Shown here: positions 7,878-16,941 of the stretch, piece after piece
Layout of the letters: every line of letters starts with the position of its first letter
Position numbering within the stretch: the stretch's first letter is position 1
Assembly: GCA_045106985.1 (NCBI GenBank)
Contig: JBGCFQ010000036.1
Span: forward strand, 1-64,000
Source: JAUIET01 sp045106985
Lineage (GTDB): Bacteria > Pseudomonadota > Gammaproteobacteria > Pseudomonadales > JAUIET01
DNA: 64,000 bases
Direction of reading: 5' to 3'
The notes under the pieces: generated by a model
What the model was told of the DNA's origin: nothing
Databases searched by the model: none
The model's input: only the letters and a program-made list of their open reading frames with translations
Program-made: the position numbers and the translations under genes

Positions 7878-8369
7878 CTAGATTTTCATGGCCTTAGTGC
7901 CGCGAGCAATACCAGCCACACCAGTGCGTGCCACCTCGAGGATCCCAGTTTCACCCATCGCCTCAATAAAGGCATCAAGCTTACTGCTTGCTCCTGCGAG
8001 TTGAACTACATAAACGTCGGGCATTACATCAACAATGGTGCCGCGAAAAATATCGACGCAACGTTTTACTTCGCTGCGCTGCTCTCCAACCGCCCTGACC
8101 TTTATTAACATTAACTCGCGCTCTATGTGAGCCCCTTCTGTTAAATCGGTCACTTTTATCACGTCAATAAGCTTATTCAGCTGCTTAGTGATTTGCTCGA
8201 TGACGCGTTCGTCACCGGTGGTGGTGAGCGTAAGCCGTGACAAGCTCGGGTCATCTGTAGGAGCAACCGACAGCGTTTCAATGTTGTAGCCACGCTGGGA
8301 AAAAAGCCCCACAACGCGTGACAACGCACCGGGTTCATTTTCCATTAAAAGCGACAGTGTACGTCTCAT
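7878..8369 (-). CDS. ilvH: Acetolactate synthase III small (regulatory) subunit
   Basis: 163 residues, normal IlvH length. The N-terminal ACT domain carries NEPGALSRVVGLFSQRGYNI (about residues 11-30), the valine-binding region that mediates feedback inhibition. A C-terminal domain of about 80 residues activates the catalytic subunit. Its ATG overlaps the ilvI stop by one base (TAATG, 8371-8367), so the subunits are translationally coupled. Confidence 0.95.
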   Translation of the reverse strand: MRRTLSLLMENEPGALSRVVGLFSQRGYNIETLSVAPTDDPSLSRLTLTTTGDERVIEQITKQLNKLIDVIKVTDLTEGAHIERELMLIKVRAVGEQRSEVKRCVDIFRGTIVDVMPDVYVVQLAGASSKLDAFIEAMGETGILEVARTGVAGIARGTKAMKI

Positions 8370-10129
8370 TAGCTTCGCTCCGTTTTGCTGAGCAGCATGT
8401 CACGCATGCTGCCGTTTGGCGCAATCAACATAGGGTATACATGCTCTTCAGGGTCGACAGAAATGTCCATAAACACCAGCCGATCCTTCATGGCAAAACA
8501 CTCTTCCATCTTGGCCTTAAGCTCGCTGAGCTTATCAACTCGCATACCGACATGGCCATAAGCCTCTGCCAATTTGACAAAGTCAGGCAGCGAGTCTGAA
8601 TAGGTGCTCTCAGAGTGGCGACCCGCATACTGCATGTCCTGCCACTGCTTAACCATGCCAAGCGCCTGGTTATTAATATTGATAATTTTGACCGGCAAAT
8701 TGTAATGCGTACAGGTCGAAAGCTCTTGAATATTCATCTGAATACTGCCTTCGCCTGTCACACAGGCTACTTCAGCATCACGGTCGGCCATCTTTACGCC
8801 CATGGCTGCCGGCAAACCGAAGCCCATCGTTCCTAAACCGCCTGAGTTGATCCAACGGCGAGGCTCATCGAATTTATAGTATTGAGCGGCAAACATTTGG
8901 TGTTGCCCAACATCTGACGTGATGTAGGCATCACCACCGGTTACTTTATATAAGGTTTCAATTACCTGTTGTGGCAGGATAATATCGCCTTTGCTCTCAT
9001 AACGTGGTGCATGCCACAGGCCATGAGCTTCGCGCCATGCATCAATCTGTGACCACCAGCGGTCAATCGCTTCGCTCGAATAACCGCTATCATCTTTTGC
9101 TAATTCATCGGTGCAGTGAATCAGCAGCTCATCCAATACGCCCGCCGCAGGCCCAACAATAGGAACGTCGGCACTGACAGTTTTTGATATAGAGGTTGGA
9201 TCAACATCAATATGAATAATTGTGGCATCAGGGCAGAATTTGGACACCGTGTTGGTAATACGATCATCAAACCGTGCACCCACCGCCAGAATCACATCGC
9301 TGTGGTGCATGGCCATATTGGCTTCATAGAAACCATGCATGCCCAACATTCCGAGAAACTGCCGATCGGTTGCGGGATACGCCCCCAACCCCATTAGCGT
9401 GTTGGTAATTGGGAAGTTGAGCTTTTGGGTCAACGCTCTCAATTGCTCACTGGCATTGCCCTGAATCACACCACCACCGGCATAAATAACAGGACGCTTG
9501 GCATTTACCAGCAGCTTCGCCGCTTTTCTGATTTGCTTAGAGTGCCCACGGCTGGTGGGGTTGTATGAACGCATGCTTACCGTTTCAGGGTAGGCATATT
9601 TGTACTTTTCTCCCGGTGATGTCATGTCCTTTGGTATATCAACAACTACCGGCCCGGGCCGACCACTACCGGCAAGGTAAAAGGCCTTTTTGATAATTTC
9701 GGGAATCTCACTCGGATCGCGAATTTGAAAGCTGTGCTTTACGATGGGACGGGATACGCCAATCATATCAGTTTCCTGAAAGGCATCCTCACCAATGACC
9801 GTTGAAGGTACCTGCCCCGATAGAACCACCATAGGAATGGAATCCATGTAGGCAGTTGCAATACCGGTTATTGCATTGGTGGCACCCGGTCCAGAGGTCA
9901 CTAAGACGGCTGGAATTTTTCCGGTAGCGCGGGTATAGCCGTCAGCGGCATGCGTTGCTGCTTGCTCATGTCGCACAAGCACGTGCGGAATTTTGTTGGT
10001 GCGAAACAGCGCATCGTAAATATGTAGCACACAGCCGCCTGGATAACCAAAAATGACTTCCACACCTTCGTCGTGTAAGGCCCTAGCCAGCATTTCGCCA
10101 CCTGACAACATATCTTGATCGCCACTCAT
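8369..10129 (-). CDS. ilvI: Acetolactate synthase III large (catalytic) subunit
   Basis: About 586 residues; thiamine-diphosphate enzyme that condenses pyruvate with pyruvate or 2-ketobutyrate, the first common step of valine/leucine/isoleucine synthesis. The catalytic glutamate is in RHEQAATHAADGY (about residue 55). The ThDP/Mg motif reads GEGSIQMN, with Glu in the position where E. coli has Asp; from memory Pseudomonas also has Glu. A GTG at 10132 is one codon upstream of the chosen ATG at 10129, and MLSGGEML seven codons inside is a further possible start, so the N-terminus is uncertain by a few residues. It forms an operon with ilvH. Confidence 0.95.
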   Translation of the reverse strand: MSGDQDMLSGGEMLARALHDEGVEVIFGYPGGCVLHIYDALFRTNKIPHVLVRHEQAATHAADGYTRATGKIPAVLVTSGPGATNAITGIATAYMDSIPMVVLSGQVPSTVIGEDAFQETDMIGVSRPIVKHSFQIRDPSEIPEIIKKAFYLAGSGRPGPVVVDIPKDMTSPGEKYKYAYPETVSMRSYNPTSRGHSKQIRKAAKLLVNAKRPVIYAGGGVIQGNASEQLRALTQKLNFPITNTLMGLGAYPATDRQFLGMLGMHGFYEANMAMHHSDVILAVGARFDDRITNTVSKFCPDATIIHIDVDPTSISKTVSADVPIVGPAAGVLDELLIHCTDELAKDDSGYSSEAIDRWWSQIDAWREAHGLWHAPRYESKGDIILPQQVIETLYKVTGGDAYITSDVGQHQMFAAQYYKFDEPRRWINSGGLGTMGFGLPAAMGVKMADRDAEVACVTGEGSIQMNIQELSTCTHYNLPVKIININNQALGMVKQWQDMQYAGRHSESTYSDSLPDFVKLAEAYGHVGMRVDKLSELKAKMEECFAMKDRLVFMDISVDPEEHVYPMLIAPNGSMRDMLLSKTERS

Positions 10130-10198
10130 CACTTTACTCGCACCGTCATTTTCAGCCCAATGGGACTAAATCTACTTTTCAAATAGGAAACCCGCAAT

Positions 10199-10242
10199 TT
10201 TTTAGTGTTTGTCGCTTTAAGTCAACCTAAATCATAGATTTA
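10199..10242 (-). promoter_or_regulatory. Candidate ilvIH promoter with adjacent dyad
   Basis: On the minus strand: -35 TTGACT (10225-10220), 15-base spacer, weak -10 TAAAAA (10204-10199). A perfect dyad TAAATC-N3-GATTTA (10228-10242) abuts the -35 and could be an operator. The short spacer makes the promoter call weak. Confidence 0.35.
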
Positions 10243-10355
10243 AGCAAAACTCAGTGAAGCTTTGGCGCCAAAGGCATTTTTAACAGTTGAGTGGTTAGCA
10301 GCTGCGCTGCGACTGGCCTATTATTGAAACAGTTAGATTACACGGGAACACTGCC

Positions 10356-10838
10356 ATGCCAGCTACAGCTTTTACTGATCAAACTAATGCCAATACCTTA
10401 CACATGCGATTAGCCATGAGCACAGCCCTGCTTTGCGCGCTAATTTGCGTGTTTGCTAGCAGCTCGGTCTTAGCCGGTGATGTATATCGCTGGAAAGATG
10501 CAGATGGTTCGGTTCATTTTGGTGAGCACCCCCCACAGGGAACCAAGGCTGAGTTGATGAGCACCAGTACCGGAAAACGATCACAGCCTTCGCCTGTTAC
10601 GCCGGAGACTTCGGCAACCAGCAACGATGGTGAGGCTGAACCACCACGCGCGGCCGTCGCACCCAAGCCAAAAAAGGACAAGGGCATTTGCAAACGCGCG
10701 CACTTTAATCTTAAAACGCTAAACGAGCGCGCGCGAATTCGTCACACAGACGAAAATGGCGAAGAAAGTTATCTCTCTGAAGAGCAGAAAGAGTCGCAAA
10801 AGAATGCGGCCAAAGACGCAATTAAAACGTACTGTTAG
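10356..10838 (+). CDS. Exported DUF4124-domain protein
   Basis: 160 residues. A signal peptide ends around SSSVLAG (residue 41), and the mature start DVYRWKDADGSVHFGEHPP is the DUF4124 motif found in many gammaproteobacterial envelope proteins. The rest is polar and low in complexity. Two cysteines, one in the mature middle and one at the C-terminus, could form a disulphide. The function is unknown. Met17 (MRLAMSTALL) would give a more typical signal peptide and may be the real start. It converges on clpB across a short gap with a perfect 8-bp dyad (10859-10866/10879-10886). Confidence 0.7.
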   Translation: MPATAFTDQTNANTLHMRLAMSTALLCALICVFASSSVLAGDVYRWKDADGSVHFGEHPPQGTKAELMSTSTGKRSQPSPVTPETSATSNDGEAEPPRAAVAPKPKKDKGICKRAHFNLKTLNERARIRHTDENGEESYLSEEQKESQKNAAKDAIKTYC

Positions 10839-10901
10839 ACCCTAGAGGCTAAAAGAGCGCTGCGCGAGCGATAACTGGCGCGCAGCAACTCTGATTCATT
10901 T

Positions 10902-13535
10902 CTAAGCCGCCTCGAATACGACACTTTCTCCATCAAGACTGGCTCTTATAGTTTGCCCGGGTAAGTATTTACCTGCGAGTAATTCCTCGGCTAATGGGTT
11001 TTCTATCATTTGCTGTATCGCACGCTTCAGCGGTCGAGCACCATACACGGGGTCGAACCCTAGCTCTATCAGCTTATCAAGCACTGGATCAGTGATATCG
11101 AGTATCATTTCACGCTCATCAAGTCGCCGCTGCAATAACTGCAACTGAATACGAGCTATGCCCCGAATTTGAGACCGAAGCAGCGGCTTGAATACAACGC
11201 TTTCATCAATGCGGTTAATAAACTCAGGGCGGAAATGTTGCCCAACAACCTCAAGCACAGCTTCCTTCATTTTGGCGTAGTTCGCTTCGCCCGCATCGCC
11301 ATCTTCGTCTTCATTAGCCGCTCCAGCCAGAGAAAGCTCCTGAATAACTGAGGAACCCAGATTAGACGTCATAATGACGACGGTATTTCGAAAATCTACA
11401 GTTCTACCTTGCCCGTCAGTAAGTCGGCCATCTTCTAGCACCTGCAAAAGAATATTGAACACGTCAGGGTGCGCCTTTTCCACTTCATCCAACAGCAACA
11501 AACTGTAAGGGCGGCGCCGCACTGCTTCGGTTAGATAACCACCTTCTTCATAGCCTACGTAGCCAGGGGGCGCACCAATCAACCGCGCCACTGAATGCTT
11601 TTCCATAAACTCTGACATATCTATCCGCACCATCGCGTCTTCACTGTCAAAAAGGAATTCAGCCAAAGCCTTACACAGCTCTGTTTTACCAACCCCAGTT
11701 GGACCTAAGAACAAAAATGAACCGTTGGGACGCTTAGGGTCGGATAAGCCTGCGCGCGAACGGCGTACGGCATTTGATACTGCAGTTAGCGCTTCCGCCT
11801 GGCCGACTACTCGTTCTTGCAAGACCGACTCCATGCTCAGCAGCTTCTCGCGGTCTCCTTCCAACATTTTAGAGACAGGGATACCGGTCCATGCCGAAAC
11901 CACTTCAGCTATTTCTTCATCGGTGACTGTGTTGCGTAGCAATCGGGTCACATTGGGCGCATCCATGTCGTTATTTTGCAAATCGGCAACCGCTTCTAGA
12001 CGCTTTTCCAAATCAGGAATTATGCCGTATTGCAGCTCGGACATGCGTGTTAAGTCGCTCTTGCGCTGTGCGGCGTCGAAATCCAACCGCGCTTGCTCAA
12101 GCTCACTCTTGATTTGTTGCGAACCGTGCACCTCAGCCTTTTCAGCTTGCCATATCTGATCTAAATCGGAATATTCCTTTTCCACCGAACGAATGTCATC
12201 TTCCAGTAACTCGAGCTGCTTTTTAGTCGCATCATCACTGTCGTTCTTGATGGCTTCGCGCTGTATCTGCAGCTGAATCAGTCGACGGTAAAGTTTGTCC
12301 AGCGATTCAGGCTTGGAGTCGATCTCCATTCGTATCCTGCTGCCTGCTTCATCAATCAGGTCAATAGCCTTATCGGGCAATTGCCGGTCAGTAATGTAGC
12401 GCTGAGACAAGCGAGCCGCTGCAATAATAGCGGAATCTTTGATGTCTACGCCGTGGTGAACTTCGTAACGTTCTTTCAAACCGCGAAGAATAGCGATGGT
12501 GTCTTCTTCATTGGGTTCCTCGATCATCACTTTTTGAAAGCGACGCTCCAGCGCAGCATCTTTTTCTATGTACTGGCGATACTCATCCAGAGTGGTCGCA
12601 CCGACGCAGTGCAATTCTCCGCGTGCAAGTGCAGGCTTCAACATGTTGCCGGCATCCATAGAACCTTCGGCCTTACCAGCACCGACCATAGTATGTAATT
12701 CGTCGATAAACAGAATCACACGGCCTTCTTGTTTGCCCAATTCATTAAGTACCGATTTTAGCCGCTCTTCGAAATCACCGCGAAACTTGGCGCCCGCTAA
12801 CAAAGAACCTAAGTCTAACGACAAGATGCGCTTATCTTTAAGCCCTTCAGGAACTTCACCATTAATAATGCGCTGCGCCAAACCTTCGGCAATAGCGGTT
12901 TTACCAACACCGGGCTCACCGATAAGCACTGGATTGTTTTTGGTTCGGCGTTGCAACACCTGAATGGTCCGACGAATTTCATCATCCCGCCCAATTACCG
13001 GGTCTAACTTTCCCTGCTCTGCCCTTTCGGTCAAATCAACCGTGTATTTATCCAATGCTTGTCGATTACTTTCTGCGTCAGCTGATTCCACTTTTTCACC
13101 TCCACGTAATTCGTTAATAGCTTTCAATACGGCGTGCTTATCAATTCCTGATTCTTTCAGTAATTGTGAGATGGGCAGATCGGAATTTAACGCCGCTTGT
13201 AGTACGGTTTCGCTAGAGATGAAACTGTCTTGGTTTTCTTGAGCTTGCTTGTCGGCAAGATTAAGCAATCTTGAAAAATTGGCGGAGAGCTGAATATCAC
13301 CGCTAGGGTTAGTGATTGTTGGTAGCTGGTCAATCTTTTGCGCAATGTTTTGCGACACAACACCCACGTTTGCCCCAGCCTTCAGCAATAAGGGCGCTAC
13401 AGTACTTCCTTGCTGCTCCAAAAACACCGCAAAGAGGTGCACGGCTTCTAGCTGGCTATGATCTTTTCCAATCGCAAGCGATTGCGCATCGGACAATGCT
13501 GTTTGTAACTGAGTGGTAAATTTTTCGGCTCGCAT
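10902..13535 (-). CDS. clpB: ClpB disaggregase
   Basis: 877 residues, typical ClpB. An N-terminal Clp-N domain (1-145) is followed by AAA1 with Walker A GEPGVGKT (207-214) and FIDELH, a coiled-coil middle domain (about 410-525), and AAA2 with GPTGVGKT (611-618) and LLLDEVEKAH. With DnaK it rescues aggregated proteins after heat stress. A GTG at 13544 extends the frame by three codons, but the ATG at 13535 has AGGGG correctly spaced and is preferred. A heat-shock promoter lies upstream (13566-13594). The order clpB-pgeF-rluD facing bamD is conserved in E. coli and Pseudomonas. Confidence 0.97.
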   Translation of the reverse strand: MRAEKFTTQLQTALSDAQSLAIGKDHSQLEAVHLFAVFLEQQGSTVAPLLLKAGANVGVVSQNIAQKIDQLPTITNPSGDIQLSANFSRLLNLADKQAQENQDSFISSETVLQAALNSDLPISQLLKESGIDKHAVLKAINELRGGEKVESADAESNRQALDKYTVDLTERAEQGKLDPVIGRDDEIRRTIQVLQRRTKNNPVLIGEPGVGKTAIAEGLAQRIINGEVPEGLKDKRILSLDLGSLLAGAKFRGDFEERLKSVLNELGKQEGRVILFIDELHTMVGAGKAEGSMDAGNMLKPALARGELHCVGATTLDEYRQYIEKDAALERRFQKVMIEEPNEEDTIAILRGLKERYEVHHGVDIKDSAIIAAARLSQRYITDRQLPDKAIDLIDEAGSRIRMEIDSKPESLDKLYRRLIQLQIQREAIKNDSDDATKKQLELLEDDIRSVEKEYSDLDQIWQAEKAEVHGSQQIKSELEQARLDFDAAQRKSDLTRMSELQYGIIPDLEKRLEAVADLQNNDMDAPNVTRLLRNTVTDEEIAEVVSAWTGIPVSKMLEGDREKLLSMESVLQERVVGQAEALTAVSNAVRRSRAGLSDPKRPNGSFLFLGPTGVGKTELCKALAEFLFDSEDAMVRIDMSEFMEKHSVARLIGAPPGYVGYEEGGYLTEAVRRRPYSLLLLDEVEKAHPDVFNILLQVLEDGRLTDGQGRTVDFRNTVVIMTSNLGSSVIQELSLAGAANEDEDGDAGEANYAKMKEAVLEVVGQHFRPEFINRIDESVVFKPLLRSQIRGIARIQLQLLQRRLDEREMILDITDPVLDKLIELGFDPVYGARPLKRAIQQMIENPLAEELLAGKYLPGQTIRASLDGESVVFEAA

Positions 13536-13565
13536 CCTGATCACCCCTGAGTTCGGTATGCAATG

Positions 13566-13594
13566 TATATGAGGTCATTAGCGAATAATTCAAG
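13566..13594 (-). promoter_or_regulatory. Sigma-32 (RpoH) promoter of clpB
   Basis: On the minus strand: GCTTGAA (-35 at 13594-13589), 14-base spacer, CCTCATATA (-10 at 13574-13566). This is close to the RpoH consensus CTTGAA-N13-17-CCCCATNTA and sits about 30 bases upstream of the clpB start. Confidence 0.75.
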
Positions 13595-13630
13595 CTCTTT
13601 TTTAGAGAGCCTCTAGGTACCGCCTCGCTC

Positions 13631-14398
13631 TCAAGCAAGCCGTACGATCACCGAAGCATTGCGCCCGGTTTCGCCGTCGCGGCGATAGGAGTAAAAGCAC
13701 TCATTCTCAGCGTAGCTGCAGCGGTTCGCATGCGACACCTTATCAATGCCCAACTCGCGACATTGCAACTCTATAAGGCCTCCTAAGTCGGCGAAAAAGT
13801 GTTCACTGCTTTGCTTGTCAGCCGTAAAACAATGTTCAGAATCAACTCGGAAGATTGATTGGCGAAGCTGCTTGTAGACATCGCGTCCAATTCTAAAGTG
13901 CCGCACACTTATTGAAGGACCTATCCATACATGTATGTCACTGTTTGCTGCATCGAAGCGGCCCACTCCGTGCTCAATGATGCGATTCGCTACGCCTCGC
14001 CACCCTGCATGCAAGGCTCCAATCTCTGAACCTGATTTATCACAAAGTAGTATGGGTACGCAATCCGCTGTCATAATGCAGCAGGCTTGTAATACTTTTG
14101 CGGTATACAAGCCATCACCCTCGCACAGCAGTGTGGGTGCTTGGTGCACTAGGCTTCCGTGAACCTGCTGTAGCCAGTTCAACTCAGTGTTTGGGGGCAT
14201 CAATGAGGCTAGCTTGCGGCGATTTTGAGCAACAGTTTCAGGGATGTCACTCACGTGATTCGCTATGTTCCAGCTCTCAAATGCCCCTTCACTAAAGCCG
14301 CCTTGACGAGTGCTTGTAAACGCCAGAATGTTGTCAGGCACTACCCAGTTGGGTACCACGCAATGTTCCGACAATTTTGCTTCAAGCAAGCGATCCAT
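13631..14398 (-). CDS. pgeF: PgeF/YfiH family: purine nucleoside phosphorylase-like, peptidoglycan editing factor
   Basis: 255 residues, multi-copper oxidase-like (DUF152) fold. Conserved metal-ligand segments are seen: LQQVHGS, TADCVPILLCD and GALHAGWRG. E. coli YfiH limits misincorporation of serine into muropeptides; related proteins are reported to have adenosine/inosine phosphorylase activity. The frame opens at a TTG (14404) that would overlap the rluD stop; the ATG at 14398, two bases past that stop, fits better. Operon with rluD upstream; clpB follows on the same strand but has its own promoter. Confidence 0.88.
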   Translation of the reverse strand: MDRLLEAKLSEHCVVPNWVVPDNILAFTSTRQGGFSEGAFESWNIANHVSDIPETVAQNRRKLASLMPPNTELNWLQQVHGSLVHQAPTLLCEGDGLYTAKVLQACCIMTADCVPILLCDKSGSEIGALHAGWRGVANRIIEHGVGRFDAANSDIHVWIGPSISVRHFRIGRDVYKQLRQSIFRVDSEHCFTADKQSSEHFFADLGGLIELQCRELGIDKVSHANRCSYAENECFYSYRRDGETGRNASVIVRLA

Positions 14399-14400
14399 GG

Positions 14401-15366
14401 TCAACTAACAATGCGCTTGGATACAGTTTCCAGCAGTTGTTTAAAGTCATCCGGTATTGGCGCTTCCCAGCTGGTAGCGCTGCCATCAGTCGGGTGTTTT
14501 AAAACAAGCTGTTTGGCGTGTAATGCTTGCCTTGGAAATTCAGATAGGGCCTGTTGAATACCCTTCGCGATCGAACGGCTGACACGGCGACGTGCTCCAT
14601 ATTGTGTATCACCCACTAAAGGAAAACCAAGATCGGTCATATGAACGCGTATTTGATGCGTTCTGCCGGTCTCAAGCTTACATTCAACCAGAGCACAGCC
14701 CTCATACAATTTAAGTGTTTCAAAGTGGGTAATCGCAGGCTTTCCGCTGTCTTCACGAATCGCCATTTTTTGCCGTTGCTGCGGGTGACGGCCCAAGGCC
14801 TTGTTAATCGTGCCCTCAGGCGGGGGACGCCCGTGAACGAGCGCTAAATAGTGACGGCTAACCGTACGATCTTGAAGTTGGTTAACCAGGGAATTGTGAG
14901 CGACCAAGGATCTGGCAACGACCATCAAGCCAGAGGTGTCTTTGTCAAGCCGGTGAACAATACCGGCCCTGGGTATTTGGCTGAGCTCAGGATAGCGGTG
15001 AAGCAAACCATTGGCCAAGGTGCCCCTTGGGTTTCCCGCGCCAGGGTGTGTAATCAGGCCCTGCGGTTTATTTACGACGATGAGTTCATCATCCTCATAA
15101 ACCACACAAAGATCAATTTCGTCGGCGACCCATGCCTGCTCTGTCTTTAATTCGGCCGTCAGCTGCAGGGAATCCCCCAGGGAAACCTTCTCTTTACGCT
15201 TGGCAAGCTTGCCATTGAGCAGCAGCATGCCATCCCCAATCCAGGTTTGCAGTCGCGCACGGGAATATTCAGGGAACAGTTCAGCTGCAGCCTGGTCCAA
15301 TCGAATGTTGTCCTGCTTTTCAGCCACAACCGCCGACAGCTTAATTTCGGTACTTTCTTCGCTCAA
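14401..15366 (-). CDS. rluD: 23S rRNA pseudouridine synthase D
   Basis: 321 residues. An N-terminal S4 RNA-binding domain (about 18-80) is followed by the RluA-type catalytic domain with HRLDKDTSG at 138-146; Asp141 is the catalytic aspartate. E. coli RluD modifies U1911, U1915 and U1917 in helix 69. It is divergent from bamD with overlapping promoters, as in E. coli. Confidence 0.95.
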   Translation of the reverse strand: MSEESTEIKLSAVVAEKQDNIRLDQAAAELFPEYSRARLQTWIGDGMLLLNGKLAKRKEKVSLGDSLQLTAELKTEQAWVADEIDLCVVYEDDELIVVNKPQGLITHPGAGNPRGTLANGLLHRYPELSQIPRAGIVHRLDKDTSGLMVVARSLVAHNSLVNQLQDRTVSRHYLALVHGRPPPEGTINKALGRHPQQRQKMAIREDSGKPAITHFETLKLYEGCALVECKLETGRTHQIRVHMTDLGFPLVGDTQYGARRRVSRSIAKGIQQALSEFPRQALHAKQLVLKHPTDGSATSWEAPIPDDFKQLLETVSKRIVS

Positions 15367-15402
15367 CGCGGTCCACCGGTGGGTTATATTGGGTTTGAGG
15401 TA

Positions 15403-15430
15403 TTGGCAATACCTGTAGAGCCGCTACAAT
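15403..15430 (+). promoter_or_regulatory. Sigma-70 promoter of bamD, overlapping a rluD promoter
   Basis: TTGGCA (15403-15408), 16-base spacer, TACAAT (15425-15430), on the plus strand. The palindrome TATTGGCAATA places a TTGCCA on the other strand, 15 bases from TATAAC (15388-15383), so the divergent rluD promoter may share the same -35 bases. Confidence 0.6.
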
Positions 15431-15491
15431 ACGGCGCTGCCAGGGAATAGGCAATGCCAATGGGCTTGATGCCGTTTTTTACATAAAAGTG

Positions 15492-16463
15492 ATGGTTATG
15501 ATGTTTCGGTCAATTTTTCTTCCCACAGCTCTAAGCTTGTGCGCCTCAAGTCAAACCGGGAGCCACCTTGCAAGCCCCAAGAACTGCGTCTTGAGCCAAA
15601 GTGGCTTTCGATCTGGTCTAGTTGTCATACTGGCACTCCTGCTTGTCTCTTGTGCGGGCACAGACGACAAAATGGATAGTGACGCCTCAGAAAAGCACAT
15701 CTACGATATTGCCCAGGAGCAGCTAGAGAAGAAGAACTTTAGTTCGGCAATCCAAAACCTTCAATTACTTGAATCTCGCTACCCATTTGGGCCCTTTGCA
15801 GAGCAGTCTCAGCTAGAAATCATTTACGCCTACTATCGCGGGTTCGAACTGGACTCTGCCGTTGCTGCGGCCGATCGCTTTATTCGATTGCACCCCCATC
15901 ACCCAAGTGTGGATTATGCCTATTATGTAAAAGGCTTGGCGCGCTTCGCAGAAGGACAAGGAATATTAGACCGATTCTTGCCGACAGATTTAACTCAACG
16001 AGACCCTGGGCCAGCGCGCGACTCGTTTGCCGACTTTGCTCAATTATTAGCGCGTTTTCCGGACAGTGAATACGTGCCGGATGCCAAAGCCAGAATGGTG
16101 TATTTGCGCAATATGCTGGCACGTTACGAAATTCACGTCGCAAACTACTACTTTAAACGGGGCGCTTATCAGGCCGCGGCCAATCGTGGGCGATATGTTC
16201 TGGAAAATTTCCAACAAACTAACGCAGTGCCCGACGCCTTGGCTGTGATGGTACAGGCCTACCAATTAATGGGCTTAACCGAACTGGCTGGCGACAGCCT
16301 AACCGTGCTCGCAGGCAATTACCCTGAACACCCGGCACTAAATGCTGATGGCACGTTCAAATCCAACTTTAATCCGGAAAACCACCAACGATCAATGGTT
16401 AACCGCGCAACGTTTGGTCTGTTCGACCGAGAAAAACCTCTGACTTTCGATTATCGTCCTTAG
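15492..16463 (+). CDS. bamD: BamD (ComL), outer-membrane assembly lipoprotein
   Basis: Five TPR-like repeats make up BamD, the essential BAM-complex lipoprotein for outer-membrane protein insertion; YDIAQEQLEKKNFSSAIQNL begins the first repeat. The lipobox LLVSC is near residue 56 and is preceded by VVILALLL. That leaves about 40 residues before the hydrophobic core, much longer than a usual lipoprotein signal, and these contain a second hydrophobic segment. No strong ribosome-binding site is seen at the GTG (15489) or ATG (15492) that open the frame. A TTG near 15590 would give a normal-length signal (SQSGFRSGLVVIL). The true start is therefore uncertain; identity is secure. Confidence 0.9.
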   Translation: MVMMFRSIFLPTALSLCASSQTGSHLASPKNCVLSQSGFRSGLVVILALLLVSCAGTDDKMDSDASEKHIYDIAQEQLEKKNFSSAIQNLQLLESRYPFGPFAEQSQLEIIYAYYRGFELDSAVAAADRFIRLHPHHPSVDYAYYVKGLARFAEGQGILDRFLPTDLTQRDPGPARDSFADFAQLLARFPDSEYVPDAKARMVYLRNMLARYEIHVANYYFKRGAYQAAANRGRYVLENFQQTNAVPDALAVMVQAYQLMGLTELAGDSLTVLAGNYPEHPALNADGTFKSNFNPENHQRSMVNRATFGLFDREKPLTFDYRP

Positions 16464-16650
16464 TGGGCGAGTCGCTAGCTCTGGGGACAATACTGATATC
16501 ATTAAGGCTTTAGCTAAGGCCGCTGCGCTCGCAAGCCACTTCGATGGCAAACTTTCAACTGTGTCGAATTACAGCACTTAAGGCTGGATTTTTCGCCGCC
16601 ACGCCACCATTATCAACCATCATTAGAAAACTTTCGGGCAGGAGTATGCG

Positions 16651-16893
16651 ATGGGCTTCATCGGTTTAATTCGTTTAATAGCCTTGGCCGCCGCAGTGTG
16701 GTTGGTATGGCGATATGTCGCCCGCAGGAAGGCTACAAGAACCGCAGAGCCACGTATTGACCAAAAGGTGGTCGCCTGTGCAATTTGTGGAACCCACGTG
16801 CCCGAGACTGATGCGCTAAGCGATAACGGGCAATCATACTGCTGCAGCAAACATCTTGAACAAGCAGTAGCTGAGCGAGACAAGAAGGAGTAG
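16651..16893 (+). CDS. Small PP0621-type membrane protein with a cysteine pair
   Basis: 80 residues: one N-terminal transmembrane helix (LIRLIALAAAVWLVWRYVA), then a short soluble tail with CAICGTHVP and, further on, SYCCSKH, which could bind zinc or a cluster. Similar small proteins are annotated as the PP0621 family in Pseudomonas, next to pilS; the function is unknown. CAGGAG is six bases before the ATG. It is 48 bases upstream of pilS on the same strand and probably co-transcribed. Confidence 0.7.
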   Translation: MGFIGLIRLIALAAAVWLVWRYVARRKATRTAEPRIDQKVVACAICGTHVPETDALSDNGQSYCCSKHLEQAVAERDKKE

Positions 16894-16941
16894 AGAAGGT
16901 TTGAACAAGCCGACTCAACGATCACAGATTTTGCTTGCCCT

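Noticed and set aside
8369..8710. IlvI reading GEG in the ThDP motif as a sign of inactivity
   Set aside because: Glu can coordinate Mg2+, the rest of the motif is intact, and to my memory Pseudomonas IlvI has the same residue.
10859..10886. 8-bp dyad GCTGCGCG/CGCGCAGC between the DUF4124 gene and clpB as a bidirectional terminator
   Set aside because: The stem is strong but neither side has a T-run, so only a hairpin is supported.
12568..12963. 131-codon frame antisense to clpB; similar long antisense frames at 33215-33679, 35060-35602, 41416-41604, 62207-62764
   Set aside because: Shadows of well-established genes; composition is low-complexity Ser/Arg-rich as expected from the reverse of a coding strand.
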